Below are positions 31,664 through 41,253 of a stretch of 41,660 nt of DNA, piece by piece (the first letter of the stretch is position 1; each line of letters opens with the position of its first letter). The notes below the pieces were generated by a model. That model saw only the letters and a program-made list of their open reading frames with translations. It ran no database searches and had not been told where the DNA came from. This DNA is from Bacteroidales bacterium (GTDB lineage: Bacteria; Bacteroidota; Bacteroidia; Bacteroidales; Bacteroidaceae). The position numbers were made by a program, and so were the translations under genes. Where the stretch lies: NCBI GenBank assembly GCA_015060905.1, contig SUXQ01000020.1:1-41660 (forward strand), in the 5' to 3' direction.

Positions 31664-33901
31664 TTATAAATTATAATGTAGTGTTATTCCTATTTGCCGG
31701 GGCTTACCCAACGAGAAGAACGGGTGCTGCATCGACACAAAGTAGAATGCTTTGTACTCTTCGTCAAGCAGGTTCTTTCCCCAGATGGATGCTCCGTAGT
31801 GCCCCTTTTCCCAGCTTATGGATGCTGACGTCAGGCCGTAGAAAGCTTGCGACAGGCTGTTATCCTCGTTCCAATAGATGCGTCCCACGCCGCTCCAACC
31901 GACGTTTAGTATCAAGTGGTTGGCGAGGTTTTTGGGTGCGGGTATGCGGTAGCTGAGGTTGGCTGCCATTGTCTCGCGCGGAGCAAGGGGCAGATAGTTA
32001 CCCGAATAGTCGCTATTGCCACTTGTGTAGCTGCGGAAGGTTGCGTGGGCATACCCGTAACTGCCCTCGAGTGTCAGCCGTCCGTTTGTGTAGCTTGCGC
32101 TGACCTCGGCACCGTAGCTGCGCGACTTTCCGGCATTGGACATCATGCGTCCGGTTGTTACGCCTTTAGGGAAGACCGTCAGTTGCTGGTTTTTACACTC
32201 TATAAGGAATATAGAGGCATCTATCTTCAGGCTGCCGTCGGCAAGGGGCGACAGATGGGTGCCAAGCTCGTAGTTCCAGCTTTCCTCGGGACGGTATGTG
32301 GTGGCCGATGCGTCGTCGTAGGTGGCGTTCTTGTCCGGTTGCACGCCGAAGAGCCCCATCAGGTCGTTCTTCATGCGGCTTTGCAGAATATCCGAGAATA
32401 GTTGGGTGTTGAACCCTCCGGCCTTGTAACCCTTTGCCACCGAGACGTAGACGTTGCCCCTGCTGTGCTTGTAAGCTATCGAGGCCTTTGGCATTATCTC
32501 TGTGGCGCTAAGCGTCTCTTTGCCGTTGAAGCGCGTGCTTAACGGCGAATATTCGTTTATTTGGGGAAATAGACGATAATTAATATCGGCGCGGCTGTCA
32601 TAGCGCATCGACGAGCGTTCACCGTCTACTCTTATCCCTGCCGTCACGTTCCAGCGCTCGCTGTTGTAACCAACCTGTGCATAGGCTGCCGCACCGAACG
32701 TGGGGGTGGTAAAGTCGTCGTTTATAAGAAAATTATCGCTGTCAAACTGCAATTGCGAGCCGGGGAAAATATATTGCAACCCCTTATTGGCATTTTCGAG
32801 TATAAGCGACTTTATACCTTGCTCTTTGAAAAGCACCGGTGCGCTCAACTGTTGATGTTTGTAAAAAGCGAAGATGCCGCCCATCCACCCGAAGCCTTCA
32901 CTGTTCTTGGATTTTGCGATAAGCTCTTGCGTCAGTGAGTGCTCGCGCTGATACTGCCCCAATGTAAAGTATGCCTCGGGCAGAAAGTCGTTGTCCATAC
33001 GCATACGGTCGTCGGTGTAGCTGTACCCGGTTGTCGAGGAGAATATTATCTTGGGCAATGAGTATTTTACGGTTAGTCCGTCGGCAATGTTCAGACGACG
33101 GTAGCTGCAAGGGTCATTGTAATTTATAGGCATCAGCTTGCCACTCTCGGGGTCGTGGAAGCGATAGGCATAGCCGCCCTCGTCGGTGTAACCCACTGTC
33201 AGACTGTTGTCTATGCTCCAGCTGCCGCCTAATTTAAAAACCTGTCGCAGGCGTGCTGCAAAATTATCGCCCTTGTCACACTTTTTTCCATCGTAGGCAT
33301 TTGTAAAAAAGCCGTCGGTGTGGTTATAATGCACGCTTGCCGACCACCCGAAATTTTCGGACTGTGCAGCATAGTGCGATGCTTTAATGCGCACGCTGCC
33401 GGCGGTACCATACTCGGCAGTGAACCTTTTCCCTTGAAAATTGAGCGGCGAGAGTGTCTTTATGTTCACCGCACCCCCGGTGGTGTTACGTCCATAAAGG
33501 GTGCCTTGTGCGCCGCGTATAATTTCAATCTCCGAAATATCGAATAGCTCAAAGTCGTAATTATTTTTGTTCATTATGGGCATTTCGTCAATATTCATGC
33601 CCACGATAGGCTGGTCGATGCGCGACCCGAAACCTCGCACATATATAGAAGAGGTCATGCGCGACCCGTAGTCGGGTTGATAGAAGTTAGGCGCAAGCGA
33701 GGTGAGCTCTTTTAGCGAGGTAATGTGACGGTTCTCTATTGCTGTGCGCGAGAATCTGCTCGACGAGCGAGTGCTGCCTGTGCTGCCACTCTCTTGCTTG
33801 ATGGAGGCTACAACGTCAATGCCCTGCAACGTGACACTGTCGCCGTACTCCTCTTTTGTGGGAGCGAAGAATGTAAATAATAGTATTATAAGGTATTGCA
33901 C
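31664..33901 (-). CDS. TonB-dependent outer-membrane receptor
   Basis: A 745-residue receptor from GTG 33901 (VQYLIILLFTFFAPTKEE). The frame continues to a TTG at 33937, but a TATCTTTG promoter box lies on that very spot and an A/G-rich ribosome site precedes the GTG. A TonB-box-like VTLQGIDVVAS opens the mature protein. The plug follows (SLKELTSLAPNF, SIYVRGFGSRIDQP, EIIRGAQGTLYGRNTTGGAVNI), then a 22-strand-type barrel ending LGKPRQIGITLHYNL. There is no carboxypeptidase-like N-terminal extension and no SusD partner, so it resembles iron-complex or cobalamin receptors more than SusC. It is cotranscribed with the calycin-like lipoprotein. Confidence 0.92.
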   Translation of the reverse strand: MQYLIILLFTFFAPTKEEYGDSVTLQGIDVVASIKQESGSTGSTRSSSRFSRTAIENRHITSLKELTSLAPNFYQPDYGSRMTSSIYVRGFGSRIDQPIVGMNIDEMPIMNKNNYDFELFDISEIEIIRGAQGTLYGRNTTGGAVNIKTLSPLNFQGKRFTAEYGTAGSVRIKASHYAAQSENFGWSASVHYNHTDGFFTNAYDGKKCDKGDNFAARLRQVFKLGGSWSIDNSLTVGYTDEGGYAYRFHDPESGKLMPINYNDPCSYRRLNIADGLTVKYSLPKIIFSSTTGYSYTDDRMRMDNDFLPEAYFTLGQYQREHSLTQELIAKSKNSEGFGWMGGIFAFYKHQQLSAPVLFKEQGIKSLILENANKGLQYIFPGSQLQFDSDNFLINDDFTTPTFGAAAYAQVGYNSERWNVTAGIRVDGERSSMRYDSRADINYRLFPQINEYSPLSTRFNGKETLSATEIMPKASIAYKHSRGNVYVSVAKGYKAGGFNTQLFSDILQSRMKNDLMGLFGVQPDKNATYDDASATTYRPEESWNYELGTHLSPLADGSLKIDASIFLIECKNQQLTVFPKGVTTGRMMSNAGKSRSYGAEVSASYTNGRLTLEGSYGYAHATFRSYTSGNSDYSGNYLPLAPRETMAANLSYRIPAPKNLANHLILNVGWSGVGRIYWNEDNSLSQAFYGLTSASISWEKGHYGASIWGKNLLDEEYKAFYFVSMQHPFFSLGKPRQIGITLHYNL

Positions 33902-33934
33902 TTTCTTTCTTTTTGTGTTTCTCGCAAGGAACTG

Positions 33935-33942
33935 CAAAGATA
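33935..33942 (-). promoter_or_regulatory. Promoter -7 box for the receptor operon
   Basis: TATCTTTG followed by CAG on the minus strand fits TAnnTTTG, 34 bp upstream of the GTG start. Its position argues against the longer reading of the receptor gene. Confidence 0.5.
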
Positions 33943-34066
33943 ATTAAAGGCAGGCGCAGGGAAAAAATAAATTATTGTTTTTTTATTTTTTTAACTAGAA
34001 GCGAATCCTATTTTAATAAAAGAGAACTACAATTTTTATTACAATAGAATACAACTGATAAAAGAT

Positions 34067-34274
34067 GAGGTCTGCCATTAATGGCAGACCTCTAAACTAA
34101 GCACTTATATGATTATTTCTATCAAAGAATGATAGCGTTTATTTGTCATTTTAATAAGGATATTATTTTTCAGAAACGCCGTAATAGACGATGTTAATGG
34201 CAGACTAAAAAAGGTCTGTTAAAATGAATATCCAACTTACTCATGCGAGTAGAGGTCCGTTCAAAGACCTCTAC
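34067..34274. terminator. Group of hairpins downstream of the pilus-like operon
   Basis: A perfect 26-bp palindrome with arm GAGGTCTGCCATT lies at 34067-34092. A weaker CAGAC/GTCTG hairpin at 34201-34218 includes a related TTAATGGCAGAC, and GTAGAGGTC (34249-34257) pairs with GACCTCTAC (34266-34274). The nearest one, 74 bp after the last pilus gene, is a plausible terminator. The remainder of 33943-34347 is AT-rich without a gene. Confidence 0.6.
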
Positions 34275-34347
34275 CCTAAAATTACGTTAGCCTAATTGTG
34301 ATACTCTTGATTAGAGCAAATAGCAATCAATTTGTTATCAATTGCGA

Positions 34348-36681
34348 TTAAATATCTCTCCACCAAACATCACCTGTAGGAAGATCTGTATTCAAAGTCC
34401 ATGCAGTATCTGTGAAGAGAACAGCAATCTTGTGGCTTGTAGCAGGTATGCTGTTGAATGTGCAACCTGTTACATTTACATTGAAAGCAGCGTTTCTTGA
34501 TACACCAGCCTGAATAGTTACCGCACCTTCCGCGCCAAAGTCTCCATTAAATGTACAGTTCAAAATGTTATAAGTTGCACCAGAAGCTGTCTCGTTAATG
34601 TAAATACCTTGTGTACCTACACCATTGAAAGTACAATTTTCGACAGTATAAACACCGTCTGATTTACCACTTGCACTGAATGCTAACATACCCCAGCTCT
34701 TATCAGGCATTCTCAAAATCTCGCAATTACTTATCGAAAATTCTTTAATCTTTCCAATACCTGCCTGAAGTTTGGCGAATGCAACTTTTGTTCCTTCTGT
34801 ACCTACGATTTTCAAGGTCTCTCTATCTGAAACATTGTATATATCTAATTTGTATTCACCGTCAGCCAAGAAAATGTGTGTTTTACCAGCAGCAATTGCT
34901 GTTGCCAATTCGTCATTGTTGGCAGGAGTTGCAACATTGTCCAATGAAATTTTTGTGATTGAACCACCTACTACAGTAACTTGGTCATCACCATTAATTA
35001 CTGCTTCGGGCACGCGCTTAGCTGCAACCCAAGTAATAGTTTGCTCACCTCTCTCCGGTGCATAATAAGCCTCAATATCGGTATTATTGATAGTGTTTGT
35101 ACCGGTAAACGTTACTGTTCCGGCAGCTACTTTTCCAACCATACCTGTAACGAATCCAGATTCGGCAGCAACACGATAGTTGTGGATATAGCTCTCTGCA
35201 ACTGAGCAGCTATTTACATTAAGAGTTGCACCTGCTGCAACAAAACCTACGAGACCACCAACAGACTGAACACCGCAAAGGTCTGCACCCTTTACATTAA
35301 CATTCTCCAATGTTACAGTCTTGCCGCTTTGTACGTCGCCAAAGATTGTACCAACATAACCCCATGCAGGAGCGCTACACTCTGCAACTACATTCTCAAA
35401 ATTTACATTCTTTACAGTAACGTTTCCAGAAGCATCACCCTGGAACAAACCGTTAGAATAATAGCTACCACCACAAAGTAAAGTCATATTTGACATTGTA
35501 TGTCCTTGACCGTCAAATTCACCTGCAAAACCAAGACCTTTAACTTTATTGCCACCAAAATCAAGGTTAGCAACCAACTTAATATTCTTACCTTGCAGAT
35601 TCTTACCTTTCAACCAAGCCCATTCAGCAGGAGTTGAAATTAAGTATTCTGTAGCTGTTGCTTCGGGCTCAGATACCTGTTCGCCATCCCAAGGACCTGC
35701 AACAATATAATCAGGTTTCTCAAATTTCTCATCAATTGTGATGTTAAATACTGCAGGATTGGTCAAAAGATAACCGATGATGTTAGTACGGTAGTTGCGC
35801 TGAACAGGGATGTTCTTAAACACTGTTACAGGGCTGTTTGTCTTACCATCAGCTGTAAGCCATTCGAATGTAACATCTGTCAATTCTTTTTCGCTGCCTG
35901 CGTTACCTACAAGAAGATAGTTCAAAGCAAGATACTCGAATGTCTCATCAGGAGTATTTTCGTCATTGTCTGTATCAACTGACAAATCCTGTGTAGGAAT
36001 CTCATTCATAACGAAGGTTACCTCTTGTGAAGCAGCGCCATCAGCTACAGTATTGTTGTAAGCGTCAAATACTGTATATACGTTGCTTACAGTAATCTTA
36101 CTGTTTGTAACTACAACGCCGGCCATTTCGGCAGCTTCAACATCAGCAGCTACTGCGCCAAGGTTAAGCTGTGCAAAAGGACGATAAAGAGTTACAGGTT
36201 TTTCAACAGCTTTCATTGACTCTTCGGCTGTTACATCTACATAGTTTGTAAATGCATCGCGGTGTTCAATGTTCGAAGCTGCATCCTTAATCTCAATCCC
36301 GGTCAGTTCGGTCATGTCATAATAGTCAGAAGAACCCTGTGCATCGCCATAATAAGCAAAGAATGCTACACGATAAGCCTGACCTTTTACCAAACGGATA
36401 GAATACTCAGCCTGTTTGTTGTTGATGGCTACATACTGGCGAAGGTCATCCATCTCTTCACCTTTTGCGTCGTAAACGGCACAAGCAACATAGTTTACTG
36501 TAGTACCCTCACCTACGTTCACGGCACCACGTGTGCCGATAGCACCGGGAGTCTCAATTGTGAACTTGGCATCAACGTAGTCGCCGGCTGCGGCACCGCT
36601 GATAACTTCGTCCTGCGAACAAGAGGTCGCAAATAGCATACCTGCCATAGCAAGCATACTAAACAAATTTTTAATCTTCAT
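34348..36681 (-). CDS. Fimbrillin-type lipoprotein (DUF6562) with GLUG/beta-helix C-terminus
   Basis: A 777-residue lipoprotein with Cys21 after FATSC. The N-terminal DUF6562/Mfa-like domain (about 35-330) has a GTR site at R51, LVKGQAYRVAFFAYYGD, the RPFAQLNLG strand and the closing IPVQRNYRTNIIGYLLT. After a short linker a GLUG-like domain begins (about 355-560: GLGFAGEFDGQGHTMSNMTL, NGLFQGDASGNVTVKNVNFE, VGGLVGFVAAGATL). The last 170 residues form a right-handed beta-helix-like region (YTVENCTFNGVGTQGIYI). It is the last gene of the operon, 53 bp after its neighbour. It is probably a large, adhesive or tip pilus component (inference). Confidence 0.82.
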   Translation of the reverse strand: MKIKNLFSMLAMAGMLFATSCSQDEVISGAAAGDYVDAKFTIETPGAIGTRGAVNVGEGTTVNYVACAVYDAKGEEMDDLRQYVAINNKQAEYSIRLVKGQAYRVAFFAYYGDAQGSSDYYDMTELTGIEIKDAASNIEHRDAFTNYVDVTAEESMKAVEKPVTLYRPFAQLNLGAVAADVEAAEMAGVVVTNSKITVSNVYTVFDAYNNTVADGAASQEVTFVMNEIPTQDLSVDTDNDENTPDETFEYLALNYLLVGNAGSEKELTDVTFEWLTADGKTNSPVTVFKNIPVQRNYRTNIIGYLLTNPAVFNITIDEKFEKPDYIVAGPWDGEQVSEPEATATEYLISTPAEWAWLKGKNLQGKNIKLVANLDFGGNKVKGLGFAGEFDGQGHTMSNMTLLCGGSYYSNGLFQGDASGNVTVKNVNFENVVAECSAPAWGYVGTIFGDVQSGKTVTLENVNVKGADLCGVQSVGGLVGFVAAGATLNVNSCSVAESYIHNYRVAAESGFVTGMVGKVAAGTVTFTGTNTINNTDIEAYYAPERGEQTITWVAAKRVPEAVINGDDQVTVVGGSITKISLDNVATPANNDELATAIAAGKTHIFLADGEYKLDIYNVSDRETLKIVGTEGTKVAFAKLQAGIGKIKEFSISNCEILRMPDKSWGMLAFSASGKSDGVYTVENCTFNGVGTQGIYINETASGATYNILNCTFNGDFGAEGAVTIQAGVSRNAAFNVNVTGCTFNSIPATSHKIAVLFTDTAWTLNTDLPTGDVWWRDI

Positions 36682-36734
36682 AATAAAAAAAATTAGTTAA
36701 TAAAAAAGTTAATAATATATTTCGTTCTTTGTTA

Positions 36735-37634
36735 TTATTCTATTACTTTGTTGTGGTCGTCGTCAGTTTTATAACCACTATCGTCGAATGAAATTAAATA
36801 AGTGATTTCTCCGGTAAGCAAGCCGCCAACAACATTCGTCTTATAATTTGCCTGCAGGGGAACGCTGTTTATTGTAACATCGCTTCTTATTTCCTCGTCA
36901 TAAGCATCTTTTATGGTGTACTTAATATCAAAATTCTCCTTTTGAGCCTGGGGCAACACATAGCACATAGCAACGCTTTTATAGGTGGTGCTGTTTACGG
37001 TAATATCATTGCCCGAACATGCGAGAGTATATGTAATCTCTTCGTCGTTTCCGGTTGCAACACCATTCAATGCATCGAAGGTCTTTTTACCTGACAAAGA
37101 AACAACCATTGTCGTGGGACACATTTGGAAATTATTTACAACTGCCGTCCAATCGGCTTCAGTAACTCCAACATTCAACTGAGCCATCACGCGAGATAAT
37201 GTAACATTTATTACCTCTGAATTTTGCACGGTAATTTCTGTTGTTGCTGTAAAGGCGTCAAAATTCTCTTCGTCCACGTTAGCATTTCTGGTAATGGCTG
37301 TCATATCTGCTACATTGTAGCTGCCATCCATCGCTGCCCAAAAGACAATGTCGTATGTGCGTCCTTTTATCAAGCGGGGATTAAATGACAAATTAGAGCC
37401 ATCGACATCAATCGCTGCGCGAAGAGTGGATATTTCCTCGCCATTTTCGAATACCGCGCAGTATAGTTTATTAACTGTAGGAACAGATGCTGCAGCACGT
37501 GTACCCATTAATTGAGGTAGCTTGGCCGAGAAATTCATCTCGACTGTCTCTTCACTCATTGCCGCCGATTCGTCGTTGCTGCACGATGTAAATAGCAGCG
37601 GCAGTGCTAATAGTAGGTAAATTAGGTTTTTCAT
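36735..37634 (-). CDS. Fimbrillin-type lipoprotein (DUF6562), short form
   Basis: A 299-residue lipoprotein with Cys18 (LLFTSC), acidic residues after it and a GTR site at R46. It is essentially a stand-alone DUF6562 domain: LIKGRTYDIVFWAAMDG, LSRVMAQLNVG and VPLQANYKTNVVGGLLTGEI, with a short C-terminal tail. Its size fits a repeating pilin. It follows its larger paralogue by 10 bp and precedes the other by 53 bp in one operon. The best guess is the shaft subunit of a type V-like pilus, since it has no adhesive extension. Confidence 0.83.
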   Translation of the reverse strand: MKNLIYLLLALPLLFTSCSNDESAAMSEETVEMNFSAKLPQLMGTRAAASVPTVNKLYCAVFENGEEISTLRAAIDVDGSNLSFNPRLIKGRTYDIVFWAAMDGSYNVADMTAITRNANVDEENFDAFTATTEITVQNSEVINVTLSRVMAQLNVGVTEADWTAVVNNFQMCPTTMVVSLSGKKTFDALNGVATGNDEEITYTLACSGNDITVNSTTYKSVAMCYVLPQAQKENFDIKYTIKDAYDEEIRSDVTINSVPLQANYKTNVVGGLLTGEITYLISFDDSGYKTDDDHNKVIE

Positions 37635-37644
37635 ATTTGTATGT

Positions 37645-40206
37645 TTAGTAATTTTTAGCTACAGTAATTGAATTATTATTCACATAAACGGTTCCTTTTG
37701 TATCTTCAATTTTTGCTATAATAGCATTAATAGAAGTATAATAGCAATGACCAATATATTTGCATCCGGAATATTGATCCTTACGATTTTTATATGTATT
37801 TTCTGTAAAGTTCTTTTCTTCTAATGTTATTCTTATAGTCTGTCCGGAAGTTGTTCTAATATCCCCAATGAACTCATTGACGTGTCTTCCTGCATATTTA
37901 AACATTACTAATACTCTGCCATTATTGACACCAACACAATTCAACGTTGTGTTCTTTACATAACACCCACTGATGGTAGAGTTGGCTGCTATGAAACCAA
38001 ATGCTCCACCAACTTCACCGTTTGCTTTAAATCCAAGTTTATCTTTACCGCCCGAATCATAATTTTCAATGTTTAACCCATCAACAACACAATTGGTAGC
38101 AGTGAATGTTCCTGTAATGTAACCGGCAATACCACCCATCTTATTGCAACCATACAATTTGCCCCCAATGACCTTGACATTAGTAATTGTATTAGTGCCT
38201 TCAGCTGTGCCACATACAATAGAGGCATAAGCATCACCATCACTGCCTTCAACATGAGTTACTTTTACATCTGCATTTTGGAATGTTATATTTTCAATGG
38301 TTGCAGCACTACACCTCCTGACAAAACCACCTCCATCCCAAGAATTGGCATTAAAGGTTGTTTCTACTTTTAAGTTATATATCGTTTTATTTTCGCCAAT
38401 CAATTTGGATAAATTTGTTAATGGATTGAAAACTTTTGATCCCAAATCAACATTCTCCATAAATTTTATTGTACCAGGGTTTGTTCCTGCACAATTGGCA
38501 AGGTCAAACGGTGAATATATTAGTTTTGTCGTACCCTCGGTTATAGGAGTAATTTTAGTACTTCCGTCCCATTTTGGTGCCATGCGCACGCCGGCGAATG
38601 TTATTTTTGCGCGACGGTAAGTTTCGTGGCCCAGCCAGCCGTCGTATTTTTCGATTACGTCGCCCGTTACCCATGCGCTGTTGTTGGCTTTTGTGTAGAC
38701 TGATGCGTAGTCGGCTACTGTTACATTGGTGGCGTCGCACCCTGCGTCGAAACTAAGGCTCTCGTTATTGTCGTATCCGCTCAAAAGGCCTACGAATTTT
38801 CCCTCGCTTGCCGAGCCTGACACTGTTACGCCGTCAAGCTTACAGCCGGTGAATGTCACGCTCAGTGTCTCGGTGCGCTCTTTTTCGCTTGTGCGGACTA
38901 TGTAGCCTACTATTCCTCCGGCGGCACCGTTTGTGGTGGTTGCCGAAGAATTATTTACTGTGACGTTTGTAAAGGTGCTGTTTCCTTTCAGGGTATTCAC
39001 CAATGTACCAACGTGGGTAGTGCTTGTGGCTGCTACATTTTCTATAGTCAGATTTTTTACGGTGAGTTTGGTGGCATCGCCAAAGATGCTGTTCTTAAAG
39101 TTTATTATCTTTTTCTCGCCACCGTCGTAGGTGCTTCCTGCGGGGAGCTTTATGGGATTGATGGCTTTGTCATCCATGTTGATGTCCGTTGTCTGCACGA
39201 AAGTGCTGTTTGCGGCGAGGGTGGCTCCACTCTCGCTCAGCCACGCAAGGTCCGAGGCTTCGTCGATTACATAAGCACCTGCCTTTAATTCGGGAGCGGT
39301 CTTTTTGGTGCCGTCCCACACGCTCCACGTCACGGGTTGCTCTACGATGTTACCGTAGACGTTGCTCTTCATGTTGGCAGTTATAAGAATGGATTTTTCG
39401 TTTTTAAATTCGTGTTTCTTTATAACACTGCCATCTGCTGCTTTTTGAAGTTCGAAGGTGACTGCCACCTTTGTTGCTTCCGAGGCGAAGAGGTAGTTGC
39501 ACGAAAGGTAGTAGTAGTCGTTATTATTCAAAGAGAGTGTCTCTTCGGGGAAGTCGGTAAAAGCGAATGTGTTATCACTTGTCGCATGTTCAACAGTGCC
39601 ATCGAAGGGATTGTAGCTCGCAGGAATGTTGTGTATGGTTACAACGGCCTTGTGGGTGCCTTGTACGGGGGCTGTCTCTTGGTCGGCGAAGTTGAGCTGT
39701 GCCATAGGACGCGAGAGGATTATCTGCTTCTCCTCGTTCTTTGCCGCTCCGACGCTGATGGTGGTGGCGGCACAGAAGGCGTCGAGCTGCTCCATATTGG
39801 CAAAGCCGCCATTTTTGTAGTCGTCGTAATTTACGGTTATATTTCCATCGTCGGTAAGTTCGTATGCGGTATTTGTACTATTTTCGGCCCAAAATAGAAT
39901 ATTGTATGTGCGCCCCTCGATTAATGTAAGCGAAACGCCGTTTCCTTGGGCGGTGGCCCAATCTTCTGTTAATGAAAATATTTTAGATAATGTCTCTGTA
40001 CCTTCATAAACGGCTACTGTCAAGCGGTCGATGCCCGTTGCATCGCCTATGGCACGTGTGCCTGCTTCTTCGGCCAATGTGGGGTAGAAGGTTACGGTTG
40101 CACTCTCGCCACCATTGCTAAGAATGTCGTCCTTGTCGGTGCAGGCATATAATGCCAAGACCGTAAGGATTGCGATTAGATTATATGTATATTTGAATAT
40201 TTTCAT
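37645..40206 (-). CDS. Fimbrillin-type lipoprotein (DUF6562) with two GLUG-like modules
   Basis: An 853-residue lipoprotein with Cys22 (LALYAC) and a GTR site at R51. The DUF6562 domain (about 35-310) has LIEGRTYNILFWAENS, LSRPMAQLNF and ITANMKSNVYGNIV. Two beta-repeat modules follow: about 320-540 (DLAWLSESGATLA, SIFGDATKLTVKNLTIENV, AAGGIVGYIV) and about 570-800 (FNPLTNLSKLIGE, MGGIAGYITGTFTATNC, GGAFGFIAANSTISGC). The DNA for roughly the last 300 residues is visibly more AT-rich than the 5' part. It starts 3 bp after the anchor gene. Confidence 0.82.
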   Translation of the reverse strand: MKIFKYTYNLIAILTVLALYACTDKDDILSNGGESATVTFYPTLAEEAGTRAIGDATGIDRLTVAVYEGTETLSKIFSLTEDWATAQGNGVSLTLIEGRTYNILFWAENSTNTAYELTDDGNITVNYDDYKNGGFANMEQLDAFCAATTISVGAAKNEEKQIILSRPMAQLNFADQETAPVQGTHKAVVTIHNIPASYNPFDGTVEHATSDNTFAFTDFPEETLSLNNNDYYYLSCNYLFASEATKVAVTFELQKAADGSVIKKHEFKNEKSILITANMKSNVYGNIVEQPVTWSVWDGTKKTAPELKAGAYVIDEASDLAWLSESGATLAANSTFVQTTDINMDDKAINPIKLPAGSTYDGGEKKIINFKNSIFGDATKLTVKNLTIENVAATSTTHVGTLVNTLKGNSTFTNVTVNNSSATTTNGAAGGIVGYIVRTSEKERTETLSVTFTGCKLDGVTVSGSASEGKFVGLLSGYDNNESLSFDAGCDATNVTVADYASVYTKANNSAWVTGDVIEKYDGWLGHETYRRAKITFAGVRMAPKWDGSTKITPITEGTTKLIYSPFDLANCAGTNPGTIKFMENVDLGSKVFNPLTNLSKLIGENKTIYNLKVETTFNANSWDGGGFVRRCSAATIENITFQNADVKVTHVEGSDGDAYASIVCGTAEGTNTITNVKVIGGKLYGCNKMGGIAGYITGTFTATNCVVDGLNIENYDSGGKDKLGFKANGEVGGAFGFIAANSTISGCYVKNTTLNCVGVNNGRVLVMFKYAGRHVNEFIGDIRTTSGQTIRITLEEKNFTENTYKNRKDQYSGCKYIGHCYYTSINAIIAKIEDTKGTVYVNNNSITVAKNY

Positions 40207-40209
40207 TTT

Positions 40210-41253
40210 CTACTCTATTACTATATTGTGGTTGCCGTCAAAGGAAGGGTCGATTTTTATTCCTCCGGAGGCTTGCTCCATCAAGAATGAACCTTTGAGT
40301 ATTGTGTGGTGGTTTCTTTTCAAGGGAATATCTATGGGGGCAGTTAGTGCCAATTGTCTGTCGTCCTTGTCGCAGAGCTTTATCTGCACGGTTACGGCGG
40401 AATTACTGCCATTTACAAATACGTAATCATAGCCTAACTGTGCTTCGTGTTCGTTTTGTACATCGAGCTTGGAACTGTACGTGACACCCATTTTGGCATC
40501 GACGGGTTTGTCCGAGTTCATATTGTAGGCACTGGGCATGTAACCTGAGAAATACACAAAGACATTGTATTCATCGGTGTTTATGCGGGTGGGTGACAGT
40601 TCACCGCGGGTGGTGGCGATGCGTGTCCAATATTCAAGCTCCTTGTCGATGAATTCTTTGAGGTCGGTGCTTATGATGCTGTACTTTGCAAGTGGACGTT
40701 GCATTGTTACACTTATTGTGTCGGGTGCCTCATCGATGATGTCGCTCACTATTTCTATGCTGTTTGTTCCTCGGAAAGCGTCACGACAGTCGCTGTTGCC
40801 GACGTATTCTCCCTGCAGGGTTATCTCGGAGAAGTTTGCAGGGTTATAGTAGTACTCGTTGCTGCCACGCATAATGTCGGACCACACCATTAGGGTGTAG
40901 TTGCCCGGAGTGAGGTCGAGGGTCACTTCGTGGTTATAGCCCTCGGAGATGCTTTTGGTGAGAACGAACTCATGGGTGTAGTATTGTGATGTGTAACGGG
41001 CGTTTTTCATCGGATAGGCGCGTATGATGTAGCGCATGGTACCATAGTCGATGCTGTTGTCGTAGCTGCTACCGAGGCCTTGCTCGATGACTTTATCGCC
41101 GTCGTAGAGGTGTACCCAATTGGTTATGTGGGTCTCGTAGTTGAGCTTGAGATGAAGCTTTTCGGTGGCGGGCGCATCGGGCCATTCGTGTACGTCGCAC
41201 GAGGTGAACAGAAGAATGGGCAGGCTGATTAGTATATACAGCAGATGTTTCAT
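40210..41253 (-). CDS. FimB/Mfa2-like pilus anchor lipoprotein
   Basis: A 347-residue lipoprotein with Cys19 (LLFTSC). The fold resembles FimB/Mfa2: EKLHLKLNYETHITNWVHLYDG (first strands), LDLTPGNYTLMVWSD, MQRPLAKYSII and IPLKRNHHTILKGSFL. Unlike the three downstream fimbrillins it has no GTR site near the start, as expected for an anchor that is not processed for donor-strand polymerization. Its ATG overlaps the stop of the upstream barrel protein (ATGA), and the next gene starts 3 bp after its end. Mfa2-type proteins tether the pilus and limit its length in P. gingivalis. Confidence 0.85.
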   Translation of the reverse strand: MKHLLYILISLPILLFTSCDVHEWPDAPATEKLHLKLNYETHITNWVHLYDGDKVIEQGLGSSYDNSIDYGTMRYIIRAYPMKNARYTSQYYTHEFVLTKSISEGYNHEVTLDLTPGNYTLMVWSDIMRGSNEYYYNPANFSEITLQGEYVGNSDCRDAFRGTNSIEIVSDIIDEAPDTISVTMQRPLAKYSIISTDLKEFIDKELEYWTRIATTRGELSPTRINTDEYNVFVYFSGYMPSAYNMNSDKPVDAKMGVTYSSKLDVQNEHEAQLGYDYVFVNGSNSAVTVQIKLCDKDDRQLALTAPIDIPLKRNHHTILKGSFLMEQASGGIKIDPSFDGNHNIVIE

